This document shows positions 51,310 to 59,651 of a stretch of 64,000 bases of DNA, piece by piece. The first letter of the stretch is position 1. The number at the start of each line of letters is the position of its first letter. Origin of the DNA: Mesorhizobium sp. WSM3859. Its GTDB lineage: Bacteria > Pseudomonadota > Alphaproteobacteria > Rhizobiales > Rhizobiaceae. The translations under genes were made by a program, and so were the position numbers. The notes below the pieces were generated by a model, which worked only from the letters and a program-made list of their open reading frames with translations, had not been told where the DNA came from and searched no databases. The stretch spans positions 62,001 through 126,000 of the forward strand of contig NZ_NSGG01000013.1 of NCBI RefSeq assembly GCF_002295065.1. The letters are read 5' to 3'.

Positions 51310-51702
51310 GTGGATGGAGCGAAGGCAAGAGTTCTGATCTGCGATGATGACCCGTTGCTGCTCGAGCTGATGGAATTCAGGCTGAGGGCGAAGGGATACG
51401 AGGTCATCAAGGCGGTCGACGGGGCGGAGGCGCTGGAGAAGGCGCAGCAGGACGCCCCCGACGTCGTCGTGCTCGACGCGATGATGCCGAAGGCCGACGG
51501 CCTTGAAGTGCTGGCGCGCATCAAGGGCGACCCGGCTTTGTCCGATACGCCGGTCGTCATGCTGACTGCCCGTAAGGCCCAAAAGGACATTGTCTCGGCC
51601 TTGGACAAGGGCGCCGACGACTATCTGGTGAAGCCGTTCATTCCCGAGGAGCTTTTGGCCCGGCTGGCGCGTCTCATCGCCCGCAAGAGCGGGAAGCGCT
51701 GA
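51310..51702 (+). CDS. stand-alone receiver-domain response regulator
   Basis: 130 aa single receiver domain with the acidic pocket in ICDDDPLLLE, phospho-acceptor Asp56 in VVLDAMMPKADGLE, and the lysine in LVKPFIPEE. The GTG at 51310 follows GGAG and gives the same length as the neighbour at 50692; the frame itself opens at a TTG at 51250. Its stop overlaps the next gene's ATG (ATG at 51702), which ties it directly to the outer-membrane protein gene. Confidence 0.85.
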   Translation: MDGAKARVLICDDDPLLLELMEFRLRAKGYEVIKAVDGAEALEKAQQDAPDVVVLDAMMPKADGLEVLARIKGDPALSDTPVVMLTARKAQKDIVSALDKGADDYLVKPFIPEELLARLARLIARKSGKR

Positions 51703-53453
51703 TGCGGCGTGGCCGGCGCCTCAGCTTCGCCGCATGCCTGATCCTGGCTGTCGCCGCCGTTCCGCGCGGGGCGCTGGCGCAGACGGTCGACGAGCTCTAC
51801 GCCTCGGCCGTCAAGGCGAGGCAAGCGCAGCATTTCGATGAGGCCGCCGACCTCTTGAAGCGTGTGCTGGCGCTGAAACCCGACAATACCGACGCGCTGG
51901 TCCAGCTGGGCTTCGCCGAGCTCGGCCGCAACGACCTTCCGGCGGCGCGCGATGCTTTTTCCAAGGCGCTTTCGCTGGCTCCGAACTACAGGGATGCCAC
52001 CTTCGGCATGGCCGAGGTCGAATACCGCTCCGGTAATCTGGATGTCGCGCTGCCGCTGGCCGAAACCGTCGCAAAGGTCGATCCGGCCAATACCGACGCC
52101 GCAGCCCTTGTCGAGAACATCCGCAAGGCGAAGCAGGCAGCCGTCAGCAAACCTAAAGCGGTTGCCGCAGTACCGGCGGCGGTGAAGAAACCGCATCGCC
52201 GGCCCGATCCCGTTCTTGGCCTGATGGAAGAGGGCAGGCGCTTGCGGACAGAAGGAAAGCTGCCCGAGGCGGAAAAGGTCTATCGCCGCGCCCTGAAGCT
52301 GTCGCCGAAAAACACCGACATCCTGGTCGCGCTTGGCCTTGTCGTCGGCTCCAGCCGGCGCTTCGACGAAGCCGGGCACTTCTTCGACCGGGCGCTGGCC
52401 ATCGAGCCCGGCCTTCTCGATGCCAGGCTGGGCAAGGTGCGCCTGGCGATCTGGCAAGGCGATACGCCGCGCGCCCGAGCGCTGATCGACGGCGTGCTGG
52501 CGAGCGCGCCTGACAATGTCGAGGCGCTCGATCTCGACGGAAGGATCGCCCTGCTGGAGAGCGACTACACGCGGGGCGCCCAGTCATTCCAGCGCGCGCT
52601 GGCGGTTGAGCCGAACGATGCCGAGGCACTGGTGGGGATCGGCGATGTGCGCCGGGCCGAGGGCGACGACGAGGCCGCGCGGCAGGCCTATCATCAGGCG
52701 CTGGCCATCGAGCCCGGCTCCGCCGACATCGAGCAGAGGCTGGCCGTCGCGCCACCGCGCAAATGGCGGCTCGACCTCGGCAGCGAGGTCAGCGATCTCA
52801 CCAATGGGCTGGGCGACTGGACCGACAGTTCGGCCGGGCTTGCCTACCGGCTGTCGCCGCGCACGACGATTTCCGGCCACACCCGCGTGGCGACTCGCTT
52901 CGGCCGCACCGATATCCAGATCGAAGGCCGCATCGACCAGGCCTTCACACCGGCCTTCTCCGCCTATGCGCTCGCGGCAGTGACGCCGGATGCCGACTTC
53001 CTGGCGCGCTATTCGATCGGCGCCGGCGCGTCCTGGCAGGTCGTGACGCCGGCAAAGGCGTTCGGCCCGCTCTCGCTCAACATCGACACCCGCTACGACA
53101 ATTTCGCCGATACAAGCGTGACCAGCATCCAGCCTTGGGTGCAGGCCTATATCCTCGACGGCCGCCTGGGTCTCTCCGCCCGCTGGGTGCATGCCGAGGA
53201 CGATATCGGCACCCGCGCCGACGGCTATGTGCTCCGCGCCGACCTTGCGGTGACGCCTCGCTTCAACGTCTTCGCCGGCTATGCCGACGCTCCCGAGATC
53301 GACGACGGCGCGCTGGTGCCGACGCGCACCGTCTTCGGCGGCATTTCATTCGACGTCAGCGATCCTTTGACGCTGCGCACCAGCATCGCGCATGAAGAAC
53401 GCCCGACCTTCGACCGCAACATTTTCGGCCTCGGCCTGACGGCGCGGTTCTGA
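51702..53453 (+). CDS. TPR-repeat outer-membrane beta-barrel protein (YaiO-like)
   Basis: 583 aa exported protein. A signal peptide (cut near GALAQ, residue 26) is followed by TPR repeats (DEAADLLKRVLALKPDNTDA, residues 28-130), a Lys/Pro/Ala linker (about 145-170), more TPRs to about 340, and a C-terminal barrel domain of about 230 residues with alternating strands ending in the terminal Phe typical of outer-membrane proteins. The plan is like the PgaA/BcsC exporters, and the barrel part resembles YaiO. Likely the outer-membrane exit for a glycan made by the GT2 enzyme two genes on. Confidence 0.85.
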   Translation: MRRGRRLSFAACLILAVAAVPRGALAQTVDELYASAVKARQAQHFDEAADLLKRVLALKPDNTDALVQLGFAELGRNDLPAARDAFSKALSLAPNYRDATFGMAEVEYRSGNLDVALPLAETVAKVDPANTDAAALVENIRKAKQAAVSKPKAVAAVPAAVKKPHRRPDPVLGLMEEGRRLRTEGKLPEAEKVYRRALKLSPKNTDILVALGLVVGSSRRFDEAGHFFDRALAIEPGLLDARLGKVRLAIWQGDTPRARALIDGVLASAPDNVEALDLDGRIALLESDYTRGAQSFQRALAVEPNDAEALVGIGDVRRAEGDDEAARQAYHQALAIEPGSADIEQRLAVAPPRKWRLDLGSEVSDLTNGLGDWTDSSAGLAYRLSPRTTISGHTRVATRFGRTDIQIEGRIDQAFTPAFSAYALAAVTPDADFLARYSIGAGASWQVVTPAKAFGPLSLNIDTRYDNFADTSVTSIQPWVQAYILDGRLGLSARWVHAEDDIGTRADGYVLRADLAVTPRFNVFAGYADAPEIDDGALVPTRTVFGGISFDVSDPLTLRTSIAHEERPTFDRNIFGLGLTARF

Positions 53454-53455
53454 CC

Positions 53456-54493
53456 ATGTGGTACATCTGGGACCTGTCGATACTGCTGAGCGCCCTCTCC
53501 CTGGTGATCATGCTGTTCCTGATCGCGCGCCGCCTGCTGCAGGAGCGCCGGGCCAGGGCGGCGGCCGACCAGCGGCGCCAATTGCTGACCGCGTTGATCG
53601 CCTTCACCGAAAACCGCGATCGCGAGGCGTTGAAGGCGACGGTACTTGGCGTGCCGGCCGGCGTGGTCATCGATGCCGGCTTCGAGTTCATTTCGCTGCT
53701 GCGCGGCGAGGAGAGGGACGACGCGCTTGTCGCCTTCATCGAATGCGGACTGCCGGACCGCGTCGGCAGGCAGCTCCGGAAAGGCAACGTCGCCGAGCGC
53801 ATCCACGCGGCGGAGATGCTGGCGGCGCTGGGTTCGGAGGACGCGTCGGCAAGCCTGCTAACGGCGCTCACTCAGGACCGTTCGCGCGAAGTGAGGATCG
53901 CGGCGGCCATCGCGCTCTGCGATCTAGGCAGCCTGCCCCTGCTCGGCACCGCGCTGGATTTTATCGGCGTGGCGGGGCAGCGCTCGCGGCGCCTGATCGA
54001 GCTGTTCAGGCGCTTTCCACGCTCGCGCTTCAACGAGCTTGCGGTCCACGCATCCCGGGTGGACGCCTCGCCCTTCATCAGGGCGGCCGCGATCGACGCG
54101 CTTGCCCACGCTGGCGGCTTCGGCTTCGCCGATTTCTTCGCCAACCTGGCCGGCGATGCAGCGCCCGAGGTTGTCGCCGCCTCGGTGCGGGCGCTGGGCC
54201 TGACGGGGCACGCCGAGGCGCCGGCGATCCTGAAGCGCGCCATGGCCAACGACGACTGGGACGTGCGCGCCGCCGCCGCCGAATCCGCGGGCCGCCTCGG
54301 CCTGCCCGAGCTCGCCGCGCCGCTTTCCAGGCTGATGGACGACGAGTTCTGGACCGTGCGCTACGCCGCCGCCAACGCGCTGCGCTCCTTCGGCCAGCCG
54401 GGAGAGCGGCTGTTGCGAGAGATCGCTTCGGCGGAAGTCTCGCGCAGCCAGCGCACCGCCTCGCTCATTCTTGCCGAGGGGCCGGCCCTATGA
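53456..54493 (+). CDS. membrane-anchored HEAT-repeat protein
   Basis: 345 aa protein. An N-terminal membrane span (LSILLSALSLVIMLFLIARR) anchors a long alpha-helical solenoid of HEAT-type repeats, e.g. IHAAEMLAALGSEDASASLL, VRIAAAIALCDLGSLPLLGT and VRAAAAESAGRLGLPELAAP. By the positive residues after the span (RRLLQERRARAAADQRR) the solenoid faces the cytoplasm. It starts 3 bases after the barrel gene and overlaps the glycosyltransferase gene by 4. A scaffold joining receiver proteins to the synthase is a plausible role, not shown. Confidence 0.8.
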   Translation: MWYIWDLSILLSALSLVIMLFLIARRLLQERRARAAADQRRQLLTALIAFTENRDREALKATVLGVPAGVVIDAGFEFISLLRGEERDDALVAFIECGLPDRVGRQLRKGNVAERIHAAEMLAALGSEDASASLLTALTQDRSREVRIAAAIALCDLGSLPLLGTALDFIGVAGQRSRRLIELFRRFPRSRFNELAVHASRVDASPFIRAAAIDALAHAGGFGFADFFANLAGDAAPEVVAASVRALGLTGHAEAPAILKRAMANDDWDVRAAAAESAGRLGLPELAAPLSRLMDDEFWTVRYAAANALRSFGQPGERLLREIASAEVSRSQRTASLILAEGPAL

Positions 54494-55920
54494 TCGCTGA
54501 CTGGAGCCACGAGGTCGTTCTGGCCGCCACCATCCTGTCCTGGTTCATCATCGGCGCAGGGCTGGCGCAGACGACGATCTACCTCCTGCAGCTCGTCGTC
54601 GCCGGCTATGCGCTGTCCAAGCGCCCGCCCGTGGCGCGCTCGGCGCTGTTGTGGCAGCGCTATGGTGACGTCGCGCCGCCGATCGCGCTGCTGGTGCCTG
54701 CCTATAACGAGGCGTTGAATGTGGTCGAGAGCGTGCACTCGATGCTGGCTCTCGAATATCCGAATTTCGAGGTGGTCGTGATCAATGACGGCTCGAAGGA
54801 CGACACGCTGCAGCGCCTGATCGAAGCCTTCAGGCTGGTGAAGTTCCAGCGGCCTTACGAGGAGGCGCTTGCCCACCAGCCGATCCGCGGCCTCTATTCC
54901 TCGCCGATGACCGAACGGCTGTTCGTGGTCGATAAGGAAAATGGCGGCAAGGCCGATGCCCAGAACGCCGGCATCAATGTCTGCCGCGCGCCGCTCTTTT
55001 GCGTCATCGACGGCGACTCCATCCTCGAGCCCGATGCCCTGATGCGCGCCGCCCAGCCTTTCATCGACGACCCGGAGCGCACCATCGCCGTTGGCGGCAC
55101 GATCCGCATCGCCAACGGTTCGAGGATCGAGGCGGGCAGGGTGCGCGAGATCCATTTGCCGCGCCGCCTGCTGCCTTTGTTCCAGGTGGTCGAATATCTC
55201 AGGGCGTTCTTGATGGCGCGACTGGCCTGGAGCAGCATAAACACGCTGATGCTGGTGTCCGGTGCCTTTGGCATGTTCCGCCGCGCCGAAGCGGTGGCGG
55301 TGGGCGGCTTCACCAAGGGCTCGATGGGAGAGGACCTCGACATCGTCATCAAGCTGCACCGCCATATGCGGGACAAAGGACGCAAATATCGCATTCAGTT
55401 CATTCCCGAGCCGGTGTGCTGGACCGAGGCGCCGGAAACGCTGAGCGTGCTGGCCCGCCAGCGCTCGCGCTGGCAGCGCGGCGCGCTCGAATGTTTCTTC
55501 CGCTACCGCTCGATGCTGTTCAACCCGCGCTATGGCCGCGTCGGCTTCCTCGGCTTCGGCCACATCCTGATCGTCGATGTGCTGGGACCGGTGGCGGAGG
55601 TGCTGGGCTATATCCTGATCCCGGCCTTCTGGCTGCTCGGTATCCTGTCGGCCGAATACCTCCTGGCCTTCACCGCACTCATCTTCACCTATGGCGTCTG
55701 TGTCAGCGTCTGCTCGCTGATCCTCGAGGAAGCCGAGCTGCAGCGCTTTCCGCGCGCCAGGGACCTCGCGGTGCTTACGGTGGCCGCCGTGATCGAGAAT
55801 TTCGGCTACCGCCAGCTGAACAATTTCTGGCGGGTGAAAGGCTGGTGGCAATTCTTGCGCGGCAACCAGGGTTGGGGCGAAATGACCAGGACCGGCCTTG
55901 GCGGCGCTGGTAAGAAGTGA
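54490..55920 (+). CDS. family 2 membrane glycosyltransferase
   Basis: 476 aa processive-type GT2. An N-terminal span lies near residues 10-40. The catalytic domain shows LVPAYNE, VVINDGSKDDT, KENGGKADAQNAG, the metal-binding DGDS, GEDLD and the QRSRW acceptor motif. Three or more spans follow (about 355-430). All residues of an active synthase are present. No PilZ domain is seen. The ATG at 54490 overlaps the HEAT gene stop. It probably polymerises an unknown exopolysaccharide for export through the TPR-barrel protein. Confidence 0.9.
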   Translation: MIADWSHEVVLAATILSWFIIGAGLAQTTIYLLQLVVAGYALSKRPPVARSALLWQRYGDVAPPIALLVPAYNEALNVVESVHSMLALEYPNFEVVVINDGSKDDTLQRLIEAFRLVKFQRPYEEALAHQPIRGLYSSPMTERLFVVDKENGGKADAQNAGINVCRAPLFCVIDGDSILEPDALMRAAQPFIDDPERTIAVGGTIRIANGSRIEAGRVREIHLPRRLLPLFQVVEYLRAFLMARLAWSSINTLMLVSGAFGMFRRAEAVAVGGFTKGSMGEDLDIVIKLHRHMRDKGRKYRIQFIPEPVCWTEAPETLSVLARQRSRWQRGALECFFRYRSMLFNPRYGRVGFLGFGHILIVDVLGPVAEVLGYILIPAFWLLGILSAEYLLAFTALIFTYGVCVSVCSLILEEAELQRFPRARDLAVLTVAAVIENFGYRQLNNFWRVKGWWQFLRGNQGWGEMTRTGLGGAGKK

Positions 55921-55950
55921 GCCCGACCGCCGGCGTCAGGCCAGCCCATG

Positions 55951-56214
55951 TCACGCCAGCGTCCGCTCGATCTCCCCGATCAAGGCATCGAGCCCCGCGC
56001 GGACGGTCGAGCCATCCGCTTGCTCGATGAGCAGCGTCTCCAGCGCCGACGCCCGCGCGCTGATCTCCGCAAAGCCGAACGTTCCGGCCGCTCCCGCCAG
56101 CGAATGCGCGATCTTGATCAGGGGATCACTGCCGGGCAGGGGGCTGCTTTGACAAGCGACGGCCTTCAACTCCTCCAGCTGACCGGCACACCGGATCAGG
56201 AAGCGTTGCCGCAA
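55951..56214 (-). CDS. Hpt (histidine phosphotransfer) domain protein
   Basis: About 87 aa, all one Hpt domain. The phospho-acceptor His is in KIAHSLAGAAGTFGF, the classical pattern. The first usual start is a TTG at 56214, but the domain seems to begin earlier: the frame stays open upstream through PIANDPFAPLRQRF with no ATG, GTG or TTG, so the start is uncertain. It converges on the glycosyltransferase gene, 30 bp apart, and could link the hybrid kinase to the free receivers. Confidence 0.8.
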   Translation of the reverse strand: MRQRFLIRCAGQLEELKAVACQSSPLPGSDPLIKIAHSLAGAAGTFGFAEISARASALETLLIEQADGSTVRAGLDALIGEIERTLA

Positions 56215-56328
56215 CGGGGCGAAGGGATCGTTTGCGATTGGCGCGCTCTCCAGGATAGCTATGGGCCTATTTAAGCAGAAAGCAGCGCTGGGTGAAACGG
56301 CTGCTCAACCGCGGCTGGCCCGGCTCCT

Positions 56329-56515
56329 CTACAGCCAGCCGTTCAGCCCGTTCGGCCACGCAATGACGAAGACCGCCAGCAGCAGCCCAAGGCCGATGTT
56401 GCGGTAGTCGGACAATTCCCGCATGCCTTCGTCGGCCAGCATCAGCACGGCGGCGCCGAGCAGCGGCCCCATATCGAGCCGAGGTCGCCGATGACGATCA
56501 TCGCGATCGAATCCG
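56329..56515 (-). pseudogene. 3' fragment of a branched-chain amino acid ABC permease gene (livM)
   Basis: Read on the - strand it gives IAMIVIGDLGSIWG, then after a one-base frameshift PLLGAAVLMLADEGMRELSD and GLLLAVFVIAWPNGLNGWL with a TAG at 56329-56331. This is the C-terminus of LivM-type permeases (iGGlGsiwGpllGA). The front of the gene and its partners are missing. The frameshift lies at the GGGG run near 56470. Confidence 0.75.
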
Positions 56516-56697
56516 CTCCGTCATTGCGGTGTCGAAGCCACTGCGGTAATCTCAATTGGATTGGACGATACGCATGCATCCTGTCGTTAGTGCAAGGGTT
56601 CCATCCCGCCTTATCGGATTGTGAACTCTTTAACAGACCTCCGCGTCGCAAGCTGAATTCTTGTGGCCGACAGGTTATAGCGGTTGGGGATTTTGCC
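56516..56697 (+). promoter_or_regulatory. upstream region of the caspase-like gene
   Basis: No gene recognised. The stretch contains TTGTGAACTCTTTAACAGAC and TTGTGGCCGACAGGTTATAG upstream of the start; TTGTGG-N11-TATAGC could be a weak promoter. The ribosome site GGGGA precedes the ATG at 56698. Confidence 0.3.
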
Positions 56698-59247
56698 ATG
56701 CTGCGACGCTGCGCGCTGATTGCAGCCTTGATCGTCGTGGGCCTCACGACGGCGCAGGCGCGGGCCGATCGAAGAGTTGCCCTTGTCATCGGCAATTCCG
56801 AATACCGCCAAATCCCGGCGCTCAAAAATCCCGACAAGGATGCCGAGGATGTGTCGAACACGTTCCGGGTGGCCGGATTCGATGTGTTCGTCGCCAAGGA
56901 CCTCACCAAGCTCCAGTTTGAGAAGGAATTCCGCAATTATCTGGCGGCAGCGGACGGCGCCGATCTGGCGGTCGTCTATTATTCGGGCCACGGCTTTCAG
57001 ATCGGTGGCGAGAATTTTCTGATCCCGGTCGATGCGTCGCTCAAAGGTGCGGCCGACATCGAGGTCCAGGCGGTCAAGCTCGACGATGTCCTGCAGCAAT
57101 TGCGCGCCAAATCGAAGATCCAGGTGATCATCCTCGACGCCTGCCGCAACAACCCATTCCCGCGCAAGGACTACTGGCTGCGCGACCAGTTGATCGCGGC
57201 CGGCGGCACCGGCCTCGCCCAGGTGAAAAGCTCGCTTAACACGCTGATCGCCTTCGCCACCGAACCGGGCGCCGTTGCCTATGACGGGTCCGGCGAGCTC
57301 AGCCCCTTCTCATCCGCCTTCTCCCGGCGCGCGCTGGCGCCGAACCAGGAAATACGCTCGGTGATGGCGGCCGTGCGCCGCGATGTGGTCGAGGCCACCA
57401 AGGGGGCGCAGGTTCCGTGGGAAAACTCCTCGCTGATCGACGAGGTGGTGCTGATGCGCCGCGCCAACCGGCCGGCTTTGCCGCCAGTGCTGGAAAAAAC
57501 CGTGCCGTCGGGCGTCGGACCGGTCGCGCTCGACCTGCCGGTGCCGGTCGATGTCGACGGCGGCGCGGTCACCATCAGCATCGAAAGGCCGCCGGCGATG
57601 GGGCGCCTGATCCTGGACGGCAAGCCGGTCGCGACAGGCCAGCCGATAGAGGGCAAGGACCTGCCCCGGCTCCAGATGGATGTGCCGAAGGGCGCCGACG
57701 CCGAGGATCAGGTCGACATGCTGGCCTATGCCACGCATGACGAATGGGGCGGCGGGTCGCAGGGCATATTGGTGTTCCGGGTCAAGAACGGCGACGCTGC
57801 CGCGGGCAAGCAGCTCGTGGCCTCGCTGGAGTCCGAGCAGAAGCAGCAGGTGGTGGAGCGCGGCATTCACATAGCCGGCGCCGCCGAGGCGATCGAGAAC
57901 CGCGATGTCCAGGTGGCCGTCGGTGTCGGCCCCGTGCCGCTGAAGCTGGATTTCCCAGCGAAGGATCCAGGCGTCAGCTTGAAGCTCGCGAGCTATCCGG
58001 CAACCGGGACGCTGTCCCTCCCGGACAGGACCCTGTCGCCTCAATCGAGCCTGATGGCCGATGAAGTCGACCAGCTGCGCTACGAACCGCAGATAGGTGC
58101 TGCCAAACCATTGATCGTCGGCTTCGAGATCAGTGCCGCCAACACGTCAGCGAAGCCGGCGACCATGAAGCTGTCGCCCAGCGTCGATCCGTGCGACACG
58201 CAGGCAGGCGAACCTTTGGACCTTCAGGGCGTCGTCCCCGGCCTGCTGCCGAACGAGATCGGCGCCGACGCGGTGGAGGCCTGTCGGGCGGCCGTGAAGG
58301 CCTATCCCGATGTCGCGCGCTTCCACTACGAGCTCGGGCGGGCGCTGCTCGCCGCCGGCAAGGTCGAGGAGGCGAAGAAGGCGATCCAGAAGGCTGCCGA
58401 CCAGGGACATGTCCGCGCTGTGTTCGAGCTTGGCTACCTCAACGCAACCGGGACGGGTATGCCCGCCAACCGCAAGCAGGCCAACACTTTCTATGCGGCA
58501 GCGTCCGACAAGGGCGATCCTTATGGCATGACCTCATGGGGCCGCGCTTTGTTCAACGGCTACGGTGTAGACCGCGATACCGGCAAGGGGCTTGACCTGC
58601 TGCTCAAGGCGGCGGCGATGGGCCATACCTACGCGATGAACGATCTTGCGGCGATCTTCACCGAGGGTCGCAATGGTGTGCCGGCCGATCCGGCCCGCGC
58701 CGTGGCTTTCCTCAAAGCTGGCGTGGAGCGGCAGGATATGTATTCGATGAACCTGCTCGGCCGCAATTATCTCGCCGGCACGGGGGTCGAGAAGGACCCT
58801 AAGACCGCGCTCTCGCTGTTCCAGAAGTCGATGGATCTCGGCCAGCCCTATGCGCCCGGCAGCCTTGCCCGCATGTACCGGGATGGAGTCGGCGTCCAGC
58901 AAGATCTGGCCGAAGCGCAAAGGCTTTTCGAGCTTGCGACCGACCGCGGCGATCAGTCGGCCGCCTATGATCGCGCGGCGCTGGAGATGCAAAGGGGCGA
59001 CAAGGCCAATCAGGCGGTGGCCGTGCGTTATCTTGCGTTCGCGGCCGCCCTCGATCTTCGCAACGAGATTCCGGACGCAAGGGCGACGCTGACGAAATTC
59101 GGGGCGAAGGTGAAGACGGCGGCCCTGAAGCAAATGCGCGGAGAACTCAAATCGAAGATTACGGCGGGCGGCTCGTTGGACGATCAACTGGTCAAGACGG
59201 CCAGGGCGGTCTGGGAACAAGCCAATCCGCGCCGGGACTTGTTCTGA
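56698..59247 (+). CDS. secreted caspase-like (C14) protein with Sel1 repeats
   Basis: 849 aa exported protein. A signal peptide (MLRRCALIAALIVVGLTTAQ) leads to a caspase-type peptidase domain with His98 in YYSGHGFQIGG and Cys149 in ILDACRNNPF; both catalytic residues are present. Residues about 270-490 contain two copies of an unnamed domain, each starting GVGPVxLxL. The last 330 residues are Sel1/TPR-like repeats (AKKAIQKAADQGHVRAVFEL and others). Start chosen at 56698, where the signal peptide begins; the frame is open upstream. Probably periplasmic; the cleavage target is unknown. Confidence 0.88.
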   Translation: MLRRCALIAALIVVGLTTAQARADRRVALVIGNSEYRQIPALKNPDKDAEDVSNTFRVAGFDVFVAKDLTKLQFEKEFRNYLAAADGADLAVVYYSGHGFQIGGENFLIPVDASLKGAADIEVQAVKLDDVLQQLRAKSKIQVIILDACRNNPFPRKDYWLRDQLIAAGGTGLAQVKSSLNTLIAFATEPGAVAYDGSGELSPFSSAFSRRALAPNQEIRSVMAAVRRDVVEATKGAQVPWENSSLIDEVVLMRRANRPALPPVLEKTVPSGVGPVALDLPVPVDVDGGAVTISIERPPAMGRLILDGKPVATGQPIEGKDLPRLQMDVPKGADAEDQVDMLAYATHDEWGGGSQGILVFRVKNGDAAAGKQLVASLESEQKQQVVERGIHIAGAAEAIENRDVQVAVGVGPVPLKLDFPAKDPGVSLKLASYPATGTLSLPDRTLSPQSSLMADEVDQLRYEPQIGAAKPLIVGFEISAANTSAKPATMKLSPSVDPCDTQAGEPLDLQGVVPGLLPNEIGADAVEACRAAVKAYPDVARFHYELGRALLAAGKVEEAKKAIQKAADQGHVRAVFELGYLNATGTGMPANRKQANTFYAAASDKGDPYGMTSWGRALFNGYGVDRDTGKGLDLLLKAAAMGHTYAMNDLAAIFTEGRNGVPADPARAVAFLKAGVERQDMYSMNLLGRNYLAGTGVEKDPKTALSLFQKSMDLGQPYAPGSLARMYRDGVGVQQDLAEAQRLFELATDRGDQSAAYDRAALEMQRGDKANQAVAVRYLAFAAALDLRNEIPDARATLTKFGAKVKTAALKQMRGELKSKITAGGSLDDQLVKTARAVWEQANPRRDLF

Positions 59248-59261
59248 TCAACAGGGAGGCG

Positions 59262-59561
59262 ATGGTGGGCATAGCATTGAAACAGGCAATCGTCGGGACA
59301 ACTGTCTTCACCGTTTTGGCGACGCTCATGGGCTGTACGTCCTTGTTGCCGCCCGGACCAGAGCCGACGCCGGTGGCGGTGAGACCTCAGGCGAAGGTCG
59401 TCCGCACCACGACGCCACAAGTTGTCAAGCAACAGAAGGTCACTGCCAAAAAGCTAATCAAGCCTGTTCAGAACGAAACCCCACCGGTCGTCACTCCTAC
59501 TTTGGGAGGCGGAGGCGCAGGCGGGGGCGCCGGTGGCGGCGGCGGTGGCTGGGGTGGGTAA
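59262..59561 (+). CDS. small lipoprotein-like protein with glycine-rich tail
   Basis: 99 aa. The N-terminus has a hydrophobic stretch ending VLATLMGC, which fits a lipobox. The middle is rich in V, T, K and P, and the last 20 residues are nearly all glycine. The ribosome site GGGAGG is only 2 bases from the ATG but 5 from an in-frame GTG at 59265, which may be the true start. It lies 14 bp after the caspase-like gene and probably shares its message. Function unknown. Confidence 0.65.
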   Translation: MVGIALKQAIVGTTVFTVLATLMGCTSLLPPGPEPTPVAVRPQAKVVRTTTPQVVKQQKVTAKKLIKPVQNETPPVVTPTLGGGGAGGGAGGGGGGWGG

Positions 59562-59651
59562 GCAATCAAAGGCAAGTAAGCCCGTCGACGTTGCTTTGGC
59601 CATGATACCGCTCACCAGTCGCTCGCTTGGGAAACCCACTTCTGGGGACTG

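Noticed and set aside
53458..54489. In-frame N-terminal extension of the glycosyltransferase across the HEAT gene
   Set aside because: It would replace the HEAT protein with Arg/Gly-rich sequence; the ATG at 54490 overlapping the HEAT stop gives the expected membrane-anchored GT2 start.
54490..55920. Cellulose or chitin synthase identity for the GT2
   Set aside because: The general GT2 motifs are present, but no PilZ domain, bcsB-like neighbour or NodC-like context supports a specific product.
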